Part shown: in pieces, positions 23,090-35,597 of the stretch
Layout of the letters: the number at the start of each line of letters is the position of its first letter
Numbering within the stretch: the stretch's first letter is position 1
Source of the DNA: Perognathus longimembris pacificus
Taxonomy: Eukaryota; Chordata; Mammalia; Rodentia; Heteromyidae
DNA: 64,000 bases
Assembly (NCBI RefSeq): GCF_023159225.1
Contig: NC_063170.1
Coordinates: 58,363,708-58,427,707 of the forward strand
Reading direction: 5' to 3'
Translations under genes and position numbers: made by a program
The notes under the pieces: generated by a model
What the model was told of the DNA's origin: nothing
Databases searched by the model: none
Seen by the model: only the letters and a program-made list of their open reading frames with translations

Positions 23090-24925
23090 AAGTAAACTAA
23101 TTAAAAACAAAATAATGGTAGGAGAGGGACCCGGTACCTAAGTGCTTGCATTGAGAAGATATCAGTCTCCTGGACAAATCAATGTAAAAGGGACACATTA
23201 TCTCATCCCTGACAACTCCCACAATTAACTATTACAGGACATCAGCAGAAAATCTTCAACTCTGGGATAAAAACCGCAGTCATCTACCCCTTTCCTTCCT
23301 TCGTCTTTCCCTTCTTCCCATTGTACTTCCTTCTATCCACTCCTTCGTCCTTTTGTCCTTCCATTTGTCTTGCTTTTCCTAATGAAACATAGAAAGTCCT
23401 CTGATCAGTATTTTTCAGATCTGAGAAAAAAATGATATTAGGTAATCATAAACCCTACTGAGATCTCTTCTGTTCTCTGCTTAGAAAATCTTTTAAGGAA
23501 AAAAAAATAAAATAAAAAGCTGACAATTCCACAGTTAGAAAAAGAAAGGTTTAAATGCAAATAAGAGCTCAAGGTAACACTTGAGAGTGAATGGGTTTCA
23601 TTCAGAGAATGTCAATCACTCAGCCATCAAATAGGATTGACAAGAATTCTGGGAGTTCCTGGTTCCCAAGGAGAGGTGGGGAGAGAGGGCAGAGAAAGGT
23701 AAGAGGTGAAGAAGATACTTCTGTGCTTTTCCCATTTGTCCAAGGGTCAGCCCCTTAGTCCTTGCTTAGAAATCAAGTCTGGGAGCTATTCTAGGTTTTG
23801 TGATGATCGTTTTGTTGTTTCTTTTTTTCCTTTGAAGTTTTATTTGTGTCAGAATTTATTACCAGAGAGTTATTAAATAGACAATCTCTTCTTTAATCCT
23901 CACGATTTCCTAAGCAAACCCTCAATCAGTGTCACCTCTTTTGAGTCCTTGCCTCTTATTCATTCAGTTTGATTGTGGCTGGACTAACTCCGAGTTGCAG
24001 GGCAGGTGATGTGGGGTGATTCTGAGGAGCTGCACATCTCTGTGCTGGAAATGAGAAGTTGTCAGGAATCAAATTGCTCTGTCTGTCAAGGCTGTCTTAT
24101 CAAAGTTTGAGGCTCTGCCAGAGCACGCCCATTCTGCTTTGTAGGTGTTGCAACGCCGGGAAACACGTATGTAATTCTGTAGCCCCAGTGTGTGTCTTTT
24201 GCTAAGGCTCTTTCGTAGGCATTATAGACCTAAGATGGGAATGAACAAGAGTGATTTAAAACATACTGTAACTAGAAAAGTTTGAGGCATTGGTGATAAC
24301 AATTGAATACATTGTTACATTTACAAAACCTAGAATTCCTGGATATTTTCTGTCTGGAATCCCAGCTATTTCTCTTCATTTTAATTCCTGAAATATTTAC
24401 TAAATATCTTTATTTTTTTCGAAGGTGAACATACATAGCTGTACATGACTTCTGGTTTGGTGCTGATTGTGAGCTCAGAAAAAAGAAATTGATTACCTTG
24501 GTGATAACTTAGGGTTCTCCCAACTAAACCTCAGACTTGGGAACCAGGGGAGTGCTACACTGCCATGAAAATGGAGTCATGATGATTCTCAAATTAAGCC
24601 AATGGTTAATTTTCTTTTTATGAAATGAGACTTATTCCCAGTAGACCCTTCATGTCTTCTGAGGAAGCAATACAAAATGTACTGGAGTTTGCCACCAGTG
24701 CAAGGCTCAAAGAGGAATTCAGTGCAGTATTGTTTTCCCAAATGGAAGAAAGGTATATGAGTGGTGCCCCTTCACCACTTTTCTAATAAGGAACACATTT
24801 CAGCGCTGAACTTGAAGCAGAAGTGCAGATCTTTCTAAAAGTAAGGCATGTCCTGTTTAAAAGCACAATGGTAGATAAGAAGACATCAATCTTCAGGGAG
24901 AAAGTAGTTCTCAGCAATGATATTA
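23090..24925. other. Unique sequence with possible regulatory stretch
   Basis: No gene seen. The part 23990-24210 is repeat-free. It has ATCAAAG (TCF/LEF-type) and CTGTCAAG (MEIS-type) cores plus several CpG, so it is a candidate enhancer by inference only. Confidence 0.4.
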
Positions 24926-24927
24926 AA

Positions 24928-25060
24928 GTTATTTTACTTCCTGTTTTATAGATGAGGACAGTGAGACACTGGAGATGGGGATAGATCTTACCTCAAATCA
25001 CACCAAGTGTGAGGGACAGGGTCCAGATGTGCACCTGAGCACTGACAGAGCCATTCTATC
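24928..25060 (-). mobile_element. MIR SINE, reverse orientation
   Basis: Plus-strand TTTTATAGATGAGGACAGTG followed by a decayed CAAATCACACCAAGTGTGAG is the inverted MIR core. Confidence 0.65.
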
Positions 25061-25536
25061 CCCTACCTCCCTCACCAGTGTATGTGAGCACGTGTCTAGT
25101 CCAACTGGAAGATGGAATTTTGAATTCTGTTCACTTTTAGCTAATTTAAATAACCACTTGGTGGCTACTCTAGTCAACAGACTAGCTCTACTGTATTCCA
25201 CTTAAATACAATACTAGGTAGTCACTCTTTCATAAGAACATATAAATCAATATTGTTTCTTGTTGTTAACAGATTTATTTTAAGTTTGAATATTTACATT
25301 GCATATTGTATAGTAAGTAGTACTTTATGGTAGTAAAATTATTCAAAGTTAATAAAACCAGTTAGGATGTATAAAGCATTCCACTTCTGTTATTAATAGC
25401 ACAATAACTGTTTGGGAATCCAGGCCTGGAAAAAAATACAAAAAGCTCTGGAATCAGGTATAAATACTTCCTATCTATACATGATTAATAGCAAACAAAA
25501 GTTCATCTTTCTAGATTTGTTATAAAAGAAGATTTT
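25061..25536. other. AT-rich unique sequence
   Basis: No gene or repeat recognised. Confidence 0.5.
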
Positions 25537-25537
25537 A

Positions 25538-25622
25538 TGTGTTGGGGATATAGCTCTGGAGTACAAGTCTTGTCTAGCGTGAGCTAAGAAGGGCTCAAAT
25601 CCCCAGCATGGCAAAAACACAA
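25538..25622 (+). mobile_element. ID-like SINE monomer
   Basis: GTTGGGGATATAGCTCTGGA ... GGGCTCAAATCCCCAGCATG, a single ID-type unit. Confidence 0.75.
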
Positions 25623-25626
25623 TAAT

Positions 25627-25725
25627 ATGGGTTGCGAATGTGGCTTACTGATAGAGAGCTTGCCTAGCATGCATGAGGCCCTGGGTTAGATTCCTCGGTA
25701 TCACATAAACAAAAAATAAATTAAA
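25627..25725 (+). mobile_element. ID-like SINE monomer, second of a tandem pair
   Basis: GGGTTGCGAATGTGGCTTAC ... GCCCTGGGTTAGATTCCTCG then an A-rich tail. It follows the previous monomer in the same orientation, within 5 bp. Confidence 0.8.
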
Positions 25726-26233
25726 ATTTAATTTAAAAATGCAGTCCTATCATCATCATGATAAAGTGTGCACTTTTTTTATTTGCTTTGAAAGTTTGTT
25801 GGTGGAGTATATGACTTTTGGCAAGGATGATACAGTGTAAGGCATAAGCCAACGTTTGCCTTTTTTGTTACCTACCTATGCATACAGTATACCAGTATTT
25901 TCATAGCAAACTGATATTGTTCATTGATTTTTGCACTGTTTGGAAAGTTCAACAAAATACATCTTGCATAGAAAAGGTGAATAGTTCATGCATAGCGTGC
26001 TTCCCTAACACTCTGTTATACTGTGAATTGCTTTATTCTGAGTTTAAGCAAGGTGAGTACACTTCCAGTCGTTGAAGGTGATGCATCTTTCACTCCTTAA
26101 AAGGTTTTATAGGTAAAACTTGTAGGGGATCTCAACATCCATACTTCTTCCAGTAGGACCTATCCATAGGCCCCCTTCCCACTTTGCATGGCAGTGTTGC
26201 TTGCCTCCTGTTTCACCAGAATAGAGATGAAAG
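25726..26233. other. Unique sequence
   Basis: No gene recognised. Confidence 0.5.
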
Positions 26234-26249
26234 AAGGTCAAAGCTATTT

Positions 26250-26463
26250 TATTTTATTTTTTTTTTTTTGCGCCAGTCCTGGGCCTTGGACTCAGGGCCT
26301 GAGCCCTGTCCCTGGCTTCTTCCCGCTCAAGGCTAGCACTCTGCCACTTGAGCCACAGTGCTGCTTCTGGCCGTTTTCCGTATATGTGGTGCTGGGGAAT
26401 CGAACCTAGGGCCTCGTGTATCCGAGGCAGGCACTCTTGCCACTAGGCCATATCCCCAGCCCC
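26250..26463 (-). mobile_element. Dimeric ID-like SINE, young, reverse orientation
   Basis: T run at the left, then GGGCCTTGGACTCAGGGCC, GCTCAAGGCTAGCACTCTGC, GGTGCTGGGGAATCGAACC and CCATATCCCCAGCC. A perfect 16-bp target-site duplication is at 26234-26249 and 26464-26479. Confidence 0.94.
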
Positions 26464-26479
26464 AAGGTCAAAGCTATTT

Positions 26480-28925
26480 GACCTCTATGCATATGTTGTG
26501 CTAGTGTACCTGGTGTCTGTCTAGCAGAGTCTATTCTCACAGTTTGTGCTTTTCTAGAAAAAACACCTGGTCTTTTGAAAAATGAATGCATTTAGACAAC
26601 TGAATATCTCCCCATTTTTCTTTTCCATCTTCTACTAGAACCTATGATTCTCTTGTGCATGCACTCTCTATTTCTCAGAGGTTTAGGAGGCTGACATAAA
26701 TTTCTGTTTCTGAATACATTTCATTTTAAATTTTTTAATGCTCTTCTAATTTGAGTCTAGGCCTTCAGACTGATTTTTTTCATCTGGGCTGTTTTGAAAT
26801 ATATGATTTTAAATGCATGAAACTCATCCTTTAAAAATGATTTGTGAGTGTACATTTGAAAATGGTTAATGCTTATTTATTACAAATGGAATAATTACGG
26901 CTAATGGAATAGTGCCATTTAACATCAGCATAGTGGTGTAGGGAGCCGGATAATTAGCAGCACCATAAATGCTTTTTTTTTTTTTTAGACTGTGAAATGA
27001 CAGCCATGGAACACCTTTTCGTGAAATGTCTCCAGGTACTAAATTCTCTGTTTATTCTCATTGGAGGTTGACGATGGTGTTGAAGGGAGGCATATAGATT
27101 TAATTGATTTAATCAGCATCTGAGTCCTTTTCTGAGTTGGGAGATAGCCATTCTTTTTTTTTTTTTTTGAACATGCAAGGACAGAAATTGCAAGCTTTTT
27201 CTATGCAAAAAAAAAAAATGTGGATTTCTGAGTTCAAAACTAGTAGAAGTGGTAATGGGCTCCGTTGGAGCAGGCTTCCCTTGAGATGTACAGACATAAA
27301 TCGCTGTGTTCAAGGGTCTTGTTATTATCTACCTAGGACCCAAACAATTATTTTAACCCAGTGATTTCTCATGCTCCACAAATTTTTTAAAGCAGTGTTT
27401 CTAGAGTGACTCCATGGTTTTCCAGAAGAAATTGGGGCTATCTGATGGCTATTTCCTCTTTTAGACTTTGTATTGTGAGAAGGTCCCCCCCTTCATTGTC
27501 TTTTGAGATTCCAGTATTGAAGAACTTGATGAGAGAAAAAAAAATTCTGTCTCCCTCAGCCAACTTCCTCTCTTGATTTTATTTTCTTCCACTTTCTAAC
27601 TTTTACCAAAGTTAACAAGGTATTACCTATGTGAGTTTGCCTAATAGGGCTCCAAAGTTAACACCAAGTTTGTTAACTAAGGAACCCTAAATTAAGTGAC
27701 CTTTAGGAAGAATGGACTGAAAAGATACACTGAAAATTAAACTTCTCAAACACATAAGGTTTAAGTGTTAAGAGCTGTGTAAAACATTGCACATTCTCTC
27801 TGCTTTTGAGTATAAGAGATTATGATACTGGACTTAATATTATCCTTAGAACTTCTACCAACATCAATAAGAAAAGGAATAACTGGTCATTTGTTCTAAG
27901 CTTGGAAGACATTTTTTAAAATGCAGTGCAACCCTAATTTAGAATAGAGGGGAAGGGGTTTAAATTAGGTTTTTTATAGTGGTAAGTATTTGCAGACAAT
28001 GTAGAGATTTATGGATTAATTTGTTTTAAATTAACTTTTATAGGGTGACTAATAGTCCCCAGGGACTCTCAAGGCTTTCAATTGCCTGGGATTTTTAGTG
28101 CGATCTTAGGAGCAGATCATTTCTCTTAGGAAACAGTGACATACTTCTCAAACGGTGCTGTGCAATTATTATTTTTTTTGTCAGTGTTCAGAGAAGATAA
28201 ATAATTTCTGGGCCTTGGACAAAAGTATTCACCATTGGCCCAACATTTGATGTCATGTTTCACTCCGAAAATGGAAAGCCCCTGACAGCCCTACCGGAAG
28301 GTGTCTTTCCTCTGCTCAGTCCCCATGAATGCCCTCAGTACAGTGCACACGCCTTCCATTACTGATGCACAAAGGCTGTCTCCCCTTGTTCCTCTAAATC
28401 CAAGAGATGCGAGTCAGATCCAATAGCTAAAAATCCAAAATGTTAACTTGTGGCCTCTGTGTTTTATTAGATTTGACCCAAAAGGCGAGAGACCACCAAT
28501 CCAGTGGTGGGTGTGAATGGACCTGCTATGCATCCATTCAGCCACCAAACTATCCCTCTATCCACTTCCTCATTCTTCTTCTTTTTATATAGTTCCAGAG
28601 CATCTTCTATATTGTTGATCGAAAGTTGAGACTTACAAAAGCAAATCTGCTTTTGGACTAGGTTCATTATGTCTATGTGGCCTATTTTACACACATTTCG
28701 TTACCTTTTTATGGTTAATCTTTGTCATTGACATGATTGAATGGGGAGTTAACTAGAAGAGTAGGAAAGCACACTCTTGGGGTGTGCATGCGTGCATGAG
28801 TGTGTGTGTGTGTGTGTATGTGAAGGCCTTTTTAGAGTATTGACCAAGGGGGAAGATCTGCTCTGAATGTAAGTGGACACAGCCAACAGCCAACAAGCTA
28901 GGTACAAAGAAAGCTAAAGAAGGAC
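26480..28925. other. Repeat-poor unique block
   Basis: No gene seen. The stretch 26860-27090 has TAATTA at 26892 and 26951, plus a run of mixed-complexity sequence that looks conserved. A T run is at about 26972-26987. The minus frame 28467-28694 is unrecognised. A short TG repeat lies at 28799-28819. Confidence 0.45.
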
Positions 28926-29003
28926 CAGGTAAAGATCCAAGTGATAGGACACCTGCCTAGCGACCATGAGGCTCCAAGTTGAAATCCAGCATCAAGAAAA
29001 ATG
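28926..29003 (+). mobile_element. ID-like SINE monomer, degenerate
   Basis: AAGTGATAGGACACCTGCCT and CAAGTTGAAATCCAGCATC are a worn A-box/B-box pair. Confidence 0.5.
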
Positions 29004-29009
29004 TAAGGT

Positions 29010-29385
29010 CAGTGACCTAACATTGTGGATCTAAAACCAAACAACTACTAAACATAAAAAGGTCTAAAATAGACCTCTCAATGGATCACAATAGCTCAAC
29101 AGCTATGTATATATGATCATATAAGACAAGGATACACAAACTCTATTGACGTTATATTTAAAGTTCTAGGTGAATTTCCTTTTTCGTACACTACGTGGCT
29201 ACTGTATATGATTTTGGTACACTGGGTATTATATATATGCCTACCTGATCTAGAGAAGGGAAAGAAAAGCGAGGGTGTAAGATATCACAAGCAATGTACT
29301 CACTGCCCTATTATGTAACTGTATTTCTTTTGCACAACACCTTGTCAACAAAATTTAATTGATTTAAAAAAGAAGAAAAATTAAA
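29010..29385 (+). mobile_element. L1 3' untranslated end
   Basis: Ends GCACAACACCTTGTCAACAA followed by an A-rich tail. The preceding text, including CACAAGCAATGTACTCACTG, parallels the reverse copies at 9236-9495 and 35205-35340. It is a 5'-truncated L1 with no ORF left. Confidence 0.7.
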
Positions 29386-30295
29386 AGGAAAGCGTCTATT
29401 AGCACAGACTTTCCTCTGTTTCTCAGCTACCTCGAGGTAGATAGCTTCATTCCTCAATGATGCTGTAACCCACAACAGGTCCAACTTCAGGTCAAGCCCT
29501 TATGGGCATGTAGCATCTCTGAAACCATGAGCCAAAGGACATTCATCCTCGCTGAAGTTGTTTTGCTCAGGTATTTTGTCACACAAGTAAAGTAGGAGTT
29601 TATTCTTGTCTTCTGTACAGAGGGTCAAAGTAAAAAGAATGCCCTCACCCTATCATGTTCTCATGACACAGGGGTGAGTCCTGCATGGGCTTTGATGTTA
29701 ACTTTCTTCTACCTTTGACTACGTTTAGGTCGATTATAGTCTGTCCTCTCATCCTTCTGTAGTCTGGTGGGTTGGTCCTCTCTTGCTGGAAGTCTCAGTG
29801 TTGTCTGCTCTTTTTCTTCTGGACCCTCCCATTCCAGGGCTTCCTCTCTCCTATCTTCACCAGTCTGTAATTTCTCTAAGGTATTATTTTTCCATCCATA
29901 TATTTTGTTCCACATGGAAATCTGGATTAGAATTCAAATTTAGCCTTAGGTTCAGTTATGGAAGTGTTTCCATTTCAATTATCTTGAAACATTCTTTCTT
30001 AGGCTTTGGTTTTACTGCTCTGGGATTTCAAGATGGACTGACACTAGCTCTTATTCCTCTATGTCTTTCAACTTCTTTTCTCATACCTTAGGTCTCTTGG
30101 GTTTTGTGGATCATATTCTTCTTATTTTTTTTTTAATATTTCCTTCTTGGGAATTAATTTTCTCTATTAAGATATCTTATTCTTTGACTCAGTAGTTGTG
30201 AAATTTTTTTATCTTGTACAATAAGTCAGTGGTATTTGTTCTACTTTATAAAGCTTGTCCTTTTCTTTAGATATTATAGAATTTTGTGCTCCTAG
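29386..30295. other. Unique or very old repeat sequence
   Basis: Contains a 102-codon plus frame (29783-30091), unrecognised. The pyrimidine-rich text at 29700-30290 resembles old L1 3' regions but is too diverged to assign. Confidence 0.4.
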
Positions 30296-30299
30296 GACA

Positions 30300-30780
30300 T
30301 GTGTGAATAAATTTTTATTGAAGTACAACATAAAAATGCAGAAATCCCACATTTATAGCTAGATGAATTTTCATAAAATGAACACATATTTTTTAACCAT
30401 TATAAATAGTGCTGCTATAAATTTTCTTGCACATTTATTTTGGTGAGCATATGTTGAGCATTTTTTATTGAGTTTACATCTAAAGGAATTGCTTTGTCAT
30501 GGGGTATGTGTCGTTCAACTTTAACAAATATGGCCAAGCAGTTTTCCAAAGTGGTTTTACCAGTTGATAATATTAGTAGCAGTAGGTGATCATTCAAATC
30601 AATGCATGATCTTTAGGCATGAATTTTCAAATATTATAACCTCTAAATATTCTATTGGATCATCTGATTTAAATATCATTCTTTTCTTGATCTGATTAGT
30701 CCTTTGACATACTTTCAAATCTGCCTTGATTTTTAAAAGAATGTTAAACATTTTTTCATGCAGTTTAAAGTTCTGGTTTC
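30300..30780 (+). mobile_element. Old L1 3' untranslated region
   Basis: TTTTTATTGAAGTACAACAT at the start and ATAAATAGTGCTGCTATAAA with TTTACATCTAAAGGAATTGC later are hallmarks of old mammalian L1 3' UTRs. No coding potential. Confidence 0.7.
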
Positions 30781-31710
30781 TTCCTCCTTGACTCAGCAAT
30801 TTGTTTCTTTATTTCTCAGGTTTGTAAAAACTATGACTTAATATTTAATAACACGGTTGCGAAGGAATTCTTTGAAGTCCAAGTTATAAGTATGTGCCTT
30901 TAGGTAAGATCTGCACTTTAGTTCAATAGGTAAGTGGGATGGGGGAAACCCAGCAAAACAAAGCAAAACAAAACAAAAACCCACTGACCTACGAGAAATT
31001 TTGAGTAACTGTGATCCAAAAACTCTTAAGAAGCCAAGTCTGTGGGTAGAGATCCCCAGGGGAAACTTTATTCTCTTCCATCCGAAAACCATTATTGAAA
31101 AAAACTTCTGCAAATCCTTGTCTAGGTACCAAGTCTTTCCCTCCCTCTCTGTTTATAGAGTTACAAGATCCCAAAGGATCTCAGTTTGGCAGCAAACTGC
31201 GGTTCTAGTGATCTTGTCTTCTATTGAATTAACTCCTTTGGCCCAACCTTAATCTTTTTTGGGCCTCCTTAACTCTGCACATCTGTTAGTTGTCAGAGAT
31301 GGATCAGAGTTTCACCTCCCCCACCCCCAGGCTTCGATTTTGCCTTACCTCTCTAAGCAAATGCTTTTCTTTTGATTTTGTACATTTTTTCAACTGCTTA
31401 GCACTGAATTTGAATGATGTTTATCCAACATTATATATCATTTTGTGAGGGAAGACTGTTTTTTGAAAGTAGATTTTTTTAATTGACTGGGAGGCTCTGT
31501 GTGTGTGTGAGGACTTTTTTCCCTGGGGAACAAATCTAGGTTCTCTAGGTCCCACCAGTTTTTATAATAATAATCAAGATCTTAGCTGCATTCCTTTGCC
31601 CCCATCTCTTCCTGAGGGCTGAGTGGCATGTGTAGTAGTAACAGGATTTGTGTTCACATCATCATTCCAATATGGAATCCAGGATGGATGCCGCCATGTT
31701 CTTGTGACTT
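30781..31710. other. Unique sequence
   Basis: No gene recognised. An AAAAC-type run is at 30954-30978. Confidence 0.5.
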
Positions 31711-31726
31711 AAAAACAGTTTTGATT

Positions 31727-31930
31727 GGGCTGGGGATATGGCCTAGTGGCAAGAGTGCCTGCCTCATATACATGAGGCCCTGGGTTCGATTCCCCAGCAC
31801 CACATATACAGAAAATGGCCAGAAGTGGCTCTGTGGCTCAAGTGGCAGAGTGCTAGCCTTGAGCAAAAAAGAAGCCAGGGACAGTGCTCAGGCCCTGAGT
31901 CCAAGGCCCAGGACTGGCAAAAAAAAAAAA
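31727..31930 (+). mobile_element. Dimeric ID-like SINE, young
   Basis: GGGCTGGGGATATGGCCTAG ... GGTTCGATTCCCCAGC, then CTCAAGTGGCAGAGTGC ... GGACTGGCAAAA. Target-site duplication ending CAGTTTTGATT at 31711-31726 and 31931-31946, merging with the A tail. Confidence 0.94.
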
Positions 31931-31946
31931 AAAAACAGTTTTGATT

Positions 31947-32562
31947 TTACTTTCCAATTCACTAACTATCAGTCGCTGCTATTTGTACAGACAAATCTCT
32001 CTGGGATTCTCCATAGATTTTGAGGCTATAAAGGTTTGCAATCGTTTCTGAGACCAAGGAACCAGAGAACTACTGATATGGAGTATCCTTTGTGTAGTGT
32101 TGCAAGAAATGCAGCCCTTGCAATGACAAACCACACAGTACCACCCATTCCAGCTATGAACCGTCTGTGTGTGGAGAAAGCCCATGTGAAGATGCTTAGC
32201 AGCTTTCTGCGGATGTGTTTTGGGGGAGGGGACATGAGTTCACCTAGGCCAAGAGCCTTCTGGAGCTGGAATCTGGGCTTTATCATAGACTAAGAGATCC
32301 TGAATGAGTAACTCAGATTTTGTTTTCAGCTATTGATTATAGGGATGCCATATTCCATGTAGGAAGAATGAACCTAATATAAGGTAACAAGATGCACAGG
32401 CTGATACTTCTCAGTCTTGATACCTTTGCAATTGTGGAAGATCAGGGCTTGTCAGGACTAACAAATGTAGGTTTGCTTCACATCTCCTGCCTCGATAAAC
32501 TAGGGAGAGTGCATTCAATCAGTATCTCTAAAACGGTTGTAGGAAGTGGTACCTCAGTCACT
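31947..32562. other. Unique sequence
   Basis: No gene recognised. Confidence 0.5.
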
Positions 32563-32577
32563 GAGAATAATGTTCTT

Positions 32578-32793
32578 TTTTTTTTTTTTTTTTTTTTTTT
32601 TGGCCAGTCCTGGGCCTTGGACTCAGGGACTGAGCACTGTCCCTGGCTTCTTCCCGCTCAAGGCTAGCACTCTGCCACCTGAGCCACAGCACCCCTTCTG
32701 GCCGTTTTCCATATATGTGGTGCTGGGGAATCGAACCGAGAGCTTCATGTGTAGGAGGCAAGCACTCTTGCCACTAGGCCATATTCCCAGCCC
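32578..32793 (-). mobile_element. Dimeric ID-like SINE, young, reverse orientation
   Basis: T run, GGGCCTTGGACTCAGGGAC, CCGTTTTCCATATATGTGGT and ATATTCCCAGCCC. Perfect 15-bp target-site duplication at 32563-32577 and 32794-32808. Confidence 0.94.
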
Positions 32794-32808
32794 GAGAATA
32801 ATGTTCTT

Positions 32809-32936
32809 GATTCTGATTAATGCTAAAGCACCAAGTCTTCTTAATATTACTTAATAAAAATATAACTGGGACCCGGGGGAGTTAGCTCAGTCAGATTGGA
32901 AGAAATCTATATTAAAGGGGACTGAGGATTTTTTTT
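32809..32936. other. Unique spacer
   Basis: Short spacer ending in a T run at 32931-32939. Confidence 0.5.
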
Positions 32937-33335
32937 TTTGGTGATGTGCCTAGGAAATTTATTTATTTATTGTACAAGATCATGGCTTTCATTTATGACC
33001 TTTTCCAAGTATGTGTACTTAAAGACTTTCGCCTCCCTTCACTCTCCATTGCCCCACTCTTTTGTCCTTCCCACCGCCCTCCCAAGTTCTCCCTTTGGGC
33101 TCATGTCTTCTTATTTGTTTACTTATAGATCTGGATTCCACATATCAGACAGAAGATTCCATTTCTATCCTGCTGAGTCTGGCTCAGTTTGCTTAGACTG
33201 ATGATCCAGGGTTCTGTCTTCCTAGAAATGACATTATTATGCCAAAATAATATTGGATGTGTATGTATGCCTTATTTCCTTTTATCCATTCATCTGTTTT
33301 AGGTGGCTACCTAGGCTGATGTCGTAACTTGACTG
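32937..33335 (+). mobile_element. L1 3' region, 5'-truncated
   Basis: GATCTGGATTCCACATATCA, GAGTCTGGCTCAGTTTGCTT and TTATCCATTCATCTGTTTTA form the run found in L1 3' UTRs (insect-bite-like order of motifs known from rodent L1). The open frames within are not proteins. Confidence 0.72.
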
Positions 33336-33850
33336 CTATGAATTGCAAAGGAGCCTGAGGTTTAAGCTTGGGGTCACAGGCTAGCTACAAGTTATTCCTT
33401 GTATCAGGAGGATGATACGCTGGTGACCCCGGAAGGACCACACAATCCTGCCCTATAAATGGCATGGCTATTATCTCTGGGCTTTCTTTGGCCAATAGAA
33501 CATCAGTAAGTCAGGCTGGAGATCCATGCCTGTCCATGGGGCTCATCTTGCTGAAGTAATGCCATTGTAAGTCAACTAACTATCTTTACTGTTAGAATCT
33601 CAAGCTAGACTACCAAAAAACAAAGAAAGAAAGAAATGAGTGGCCCAGTGGACAGAACCCCTGAAGGATGAGTGGGCATCTTGAATGTTTTCTGTCCAGG
33701 GAAGCTCCTGAGAGCAGTTTCATGACCTCAGTCTGTACCAAAGGCAGCAAGGGGCCTGTTCGTATGATCCTACTCTACTTCCAGAAGTGGAAGAAAAAAA
33801 TAAATCGTGATTGTTTTAAATCACTATGTTTGCATGGCCATATTTGAACC
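33336..33850 (+). mobile_element. Possible LTR or other old transposon relic
   Basis: The end of the block has AAAAAAATAAATCGTGATTG and GTTTTAAATCACTATGTTT, resembling the poly-A signal and 3' end of old mammalian LTRs. The 5' limit is uncertain and no internal retroviral genes are seen. Confidence 0.35.
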
Positions 33851-35200
33851 ACTTTGCTATAAACTTTCAGCTTTAAAGTAGGAATGGAAACACTTAACCC
33901 ATTTCAGTGCTCTAGTCCAAATTTCAGATATGTTAATAGATGTAAGATATTGTTACCAGGTAGGTATGACTAAACACTGCCATTCAGTGATTATATCTAT
34001 GCACAAAAACTAGTTTGCCTCTTGACTGAGCTGGCCATTCAAATCTAGATCTTGTAGGGGGGAAAATCTTATCATTTAAATTTTAACTGACTTCATGACT
34101 TCTCTGATTTTGAAAGTGTACATTTGACTTTTTCATTTCAAATTAAATAACTTGACTTAGGTAGGTTAGTCAGTCAAAATAATTAAACCAGTCTGGATGT
34201 ATAGAAATAGTCTGTGTGATATTTTCCTTTAATTTTAGTGGGAAATTATGTGACAGAGGCCTATATATAGTGCCTAATAAATATGGATATCAACTTCTAC
34301 TTAGAAGTACCCAGTTTCAAATTACTATATAGATTATAGCTGCATTTGTTTGGTACCGAGGAAAATATACAGTTAGTTTTTATTTCCCAGTGGCATGCTA
34401 CATTGAAGTCCATTAGCAATTGCCTATGTTATTGGTATAATTCTAATAACTGTTATATATTATTATGGCAATAATAATGGCTTCTTATAGTATGCAATAT
34501 GTAATCTATTGAAGATTGGCAGAATTTATCTTTACATTGTAAATGTGGCTTGCTTTTCAGCATTAAGACTTTCTTTGTCCTGTTTTGGGGGAGGTTAGAC
34601 AATTTGAATACGCTGTCAAAATCACAGGTTTGGAATGAGTGTGTGTAAGAAAAAGAGCAGGTCAGTCACCAAAGTCTTGGGTTAAAGTGCAGAGGGAGGC
34701 TACAATATAGACATAGACAGCATAGATCCATTCATACATGTCAGGCAGATATTACCAGAGCTTCTGACTGGACGATTCAGATATAAGGCATAGTTATTGA
34801 AGTATTCATAGATATTCTGCTGTCCAGAAGGTTATGACTGCTGCAACTTTTCTTATGAGTTGAAAGGATCACCAACCCTTCCACAATTTCTATCACTGGT
34901 AGCTTGCTTAATCTTTTCCTTTTTCTGGTGCCCTTTGAATAAAGTTATTTAGCATTCTACCTTATATAAGACCATGTAAAGAGCACTTGAGTCTGTTTGA
35001 CAATTGGAATGACTCTGAATAATTCCAAAAGGACAGATCTCTATTTTCTTTTAGGAATCAAGGCAAAATAAAATAAACTTAAAATCTGTGTCAGTGTCTT
35101 TGTCCCATTTCATGAAATTTTTTAAAATTATGTAACTACACGCCACACATTAGACAATATCAGGCTCTAGGAGAACTACCTTTAGATCAAGAAACTCCCT
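33851..35200. other. AT-rich unique block
   Basis: No gene or clear repeat. The dense ATTA/TAAT content at 34080-34560 may reflect a conserved non-coding element or simply AT-richness. Confidence 0.4.
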
Positions 35201-35204
35201 CTTT

Positions 35205-35340
35205 CTTTTGCTTTGAATTTAAATTTTATAGTAAAGTTGATGTACAGAGGTTACAATTATATAAGTCAGGTAATGAGTATATTTCTTTTTGAACAGTGTC
35301 ACCCCTCCCTCATTTTTCCCAGTTTATTATTTTTAGATAA
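35205..35340 (-). mobile_element. L1 3' end fragment, reverse orientation
   Basis: AAGTTGATGTACAGAGGTTA, GTAATGAGTATATTTCTTTT and CACCCCTCCCTCATTTTTCC match, inverted, the 3' end seen at 29010-29385. Confidence 0.7.
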
Positions 35341-35355
35341 ATTTAAACTAAAGTC

Positions 35356-35590
35356 TATCACCAGTGGCTCATGACTATAGTCCTAAATACTCAGGTGGCT
35401 GAGATCTGAAGATCAAGGTTTGAAGCCAGCCAGGAGAGAAAAGTCTGATAAGACCCTTTATCTTCAAATGACTAGTAGAAAGGCAGAAGTGGAGCTGTGG
35501 GTCTAGTGTTAGAACACTGACCTTGAGTAAAGAAGCTCAGAGAGAGTGTTATGGGTCCTGAGTTCAAGACCCACTACTAACACACCAATG
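35356..35590 (+). mobile_element. B1 / ID-like composite SINE
   Basis: CACCAGTGGCTCATGACTAT, CTCAGGTGGCTGAGATCTGA and a right monomer ending CCTGAGTTCAAGACCCACTA. Confidence 0.88.
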
Positions 35591-35597
35591 CACATGC

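Noticed and set aside
32546..32854. 102-codon frame and similar frames at 26188, 31654 and 48734
   Set aside because: These share the same translated text because they are the antisense of the dimeric SINE.
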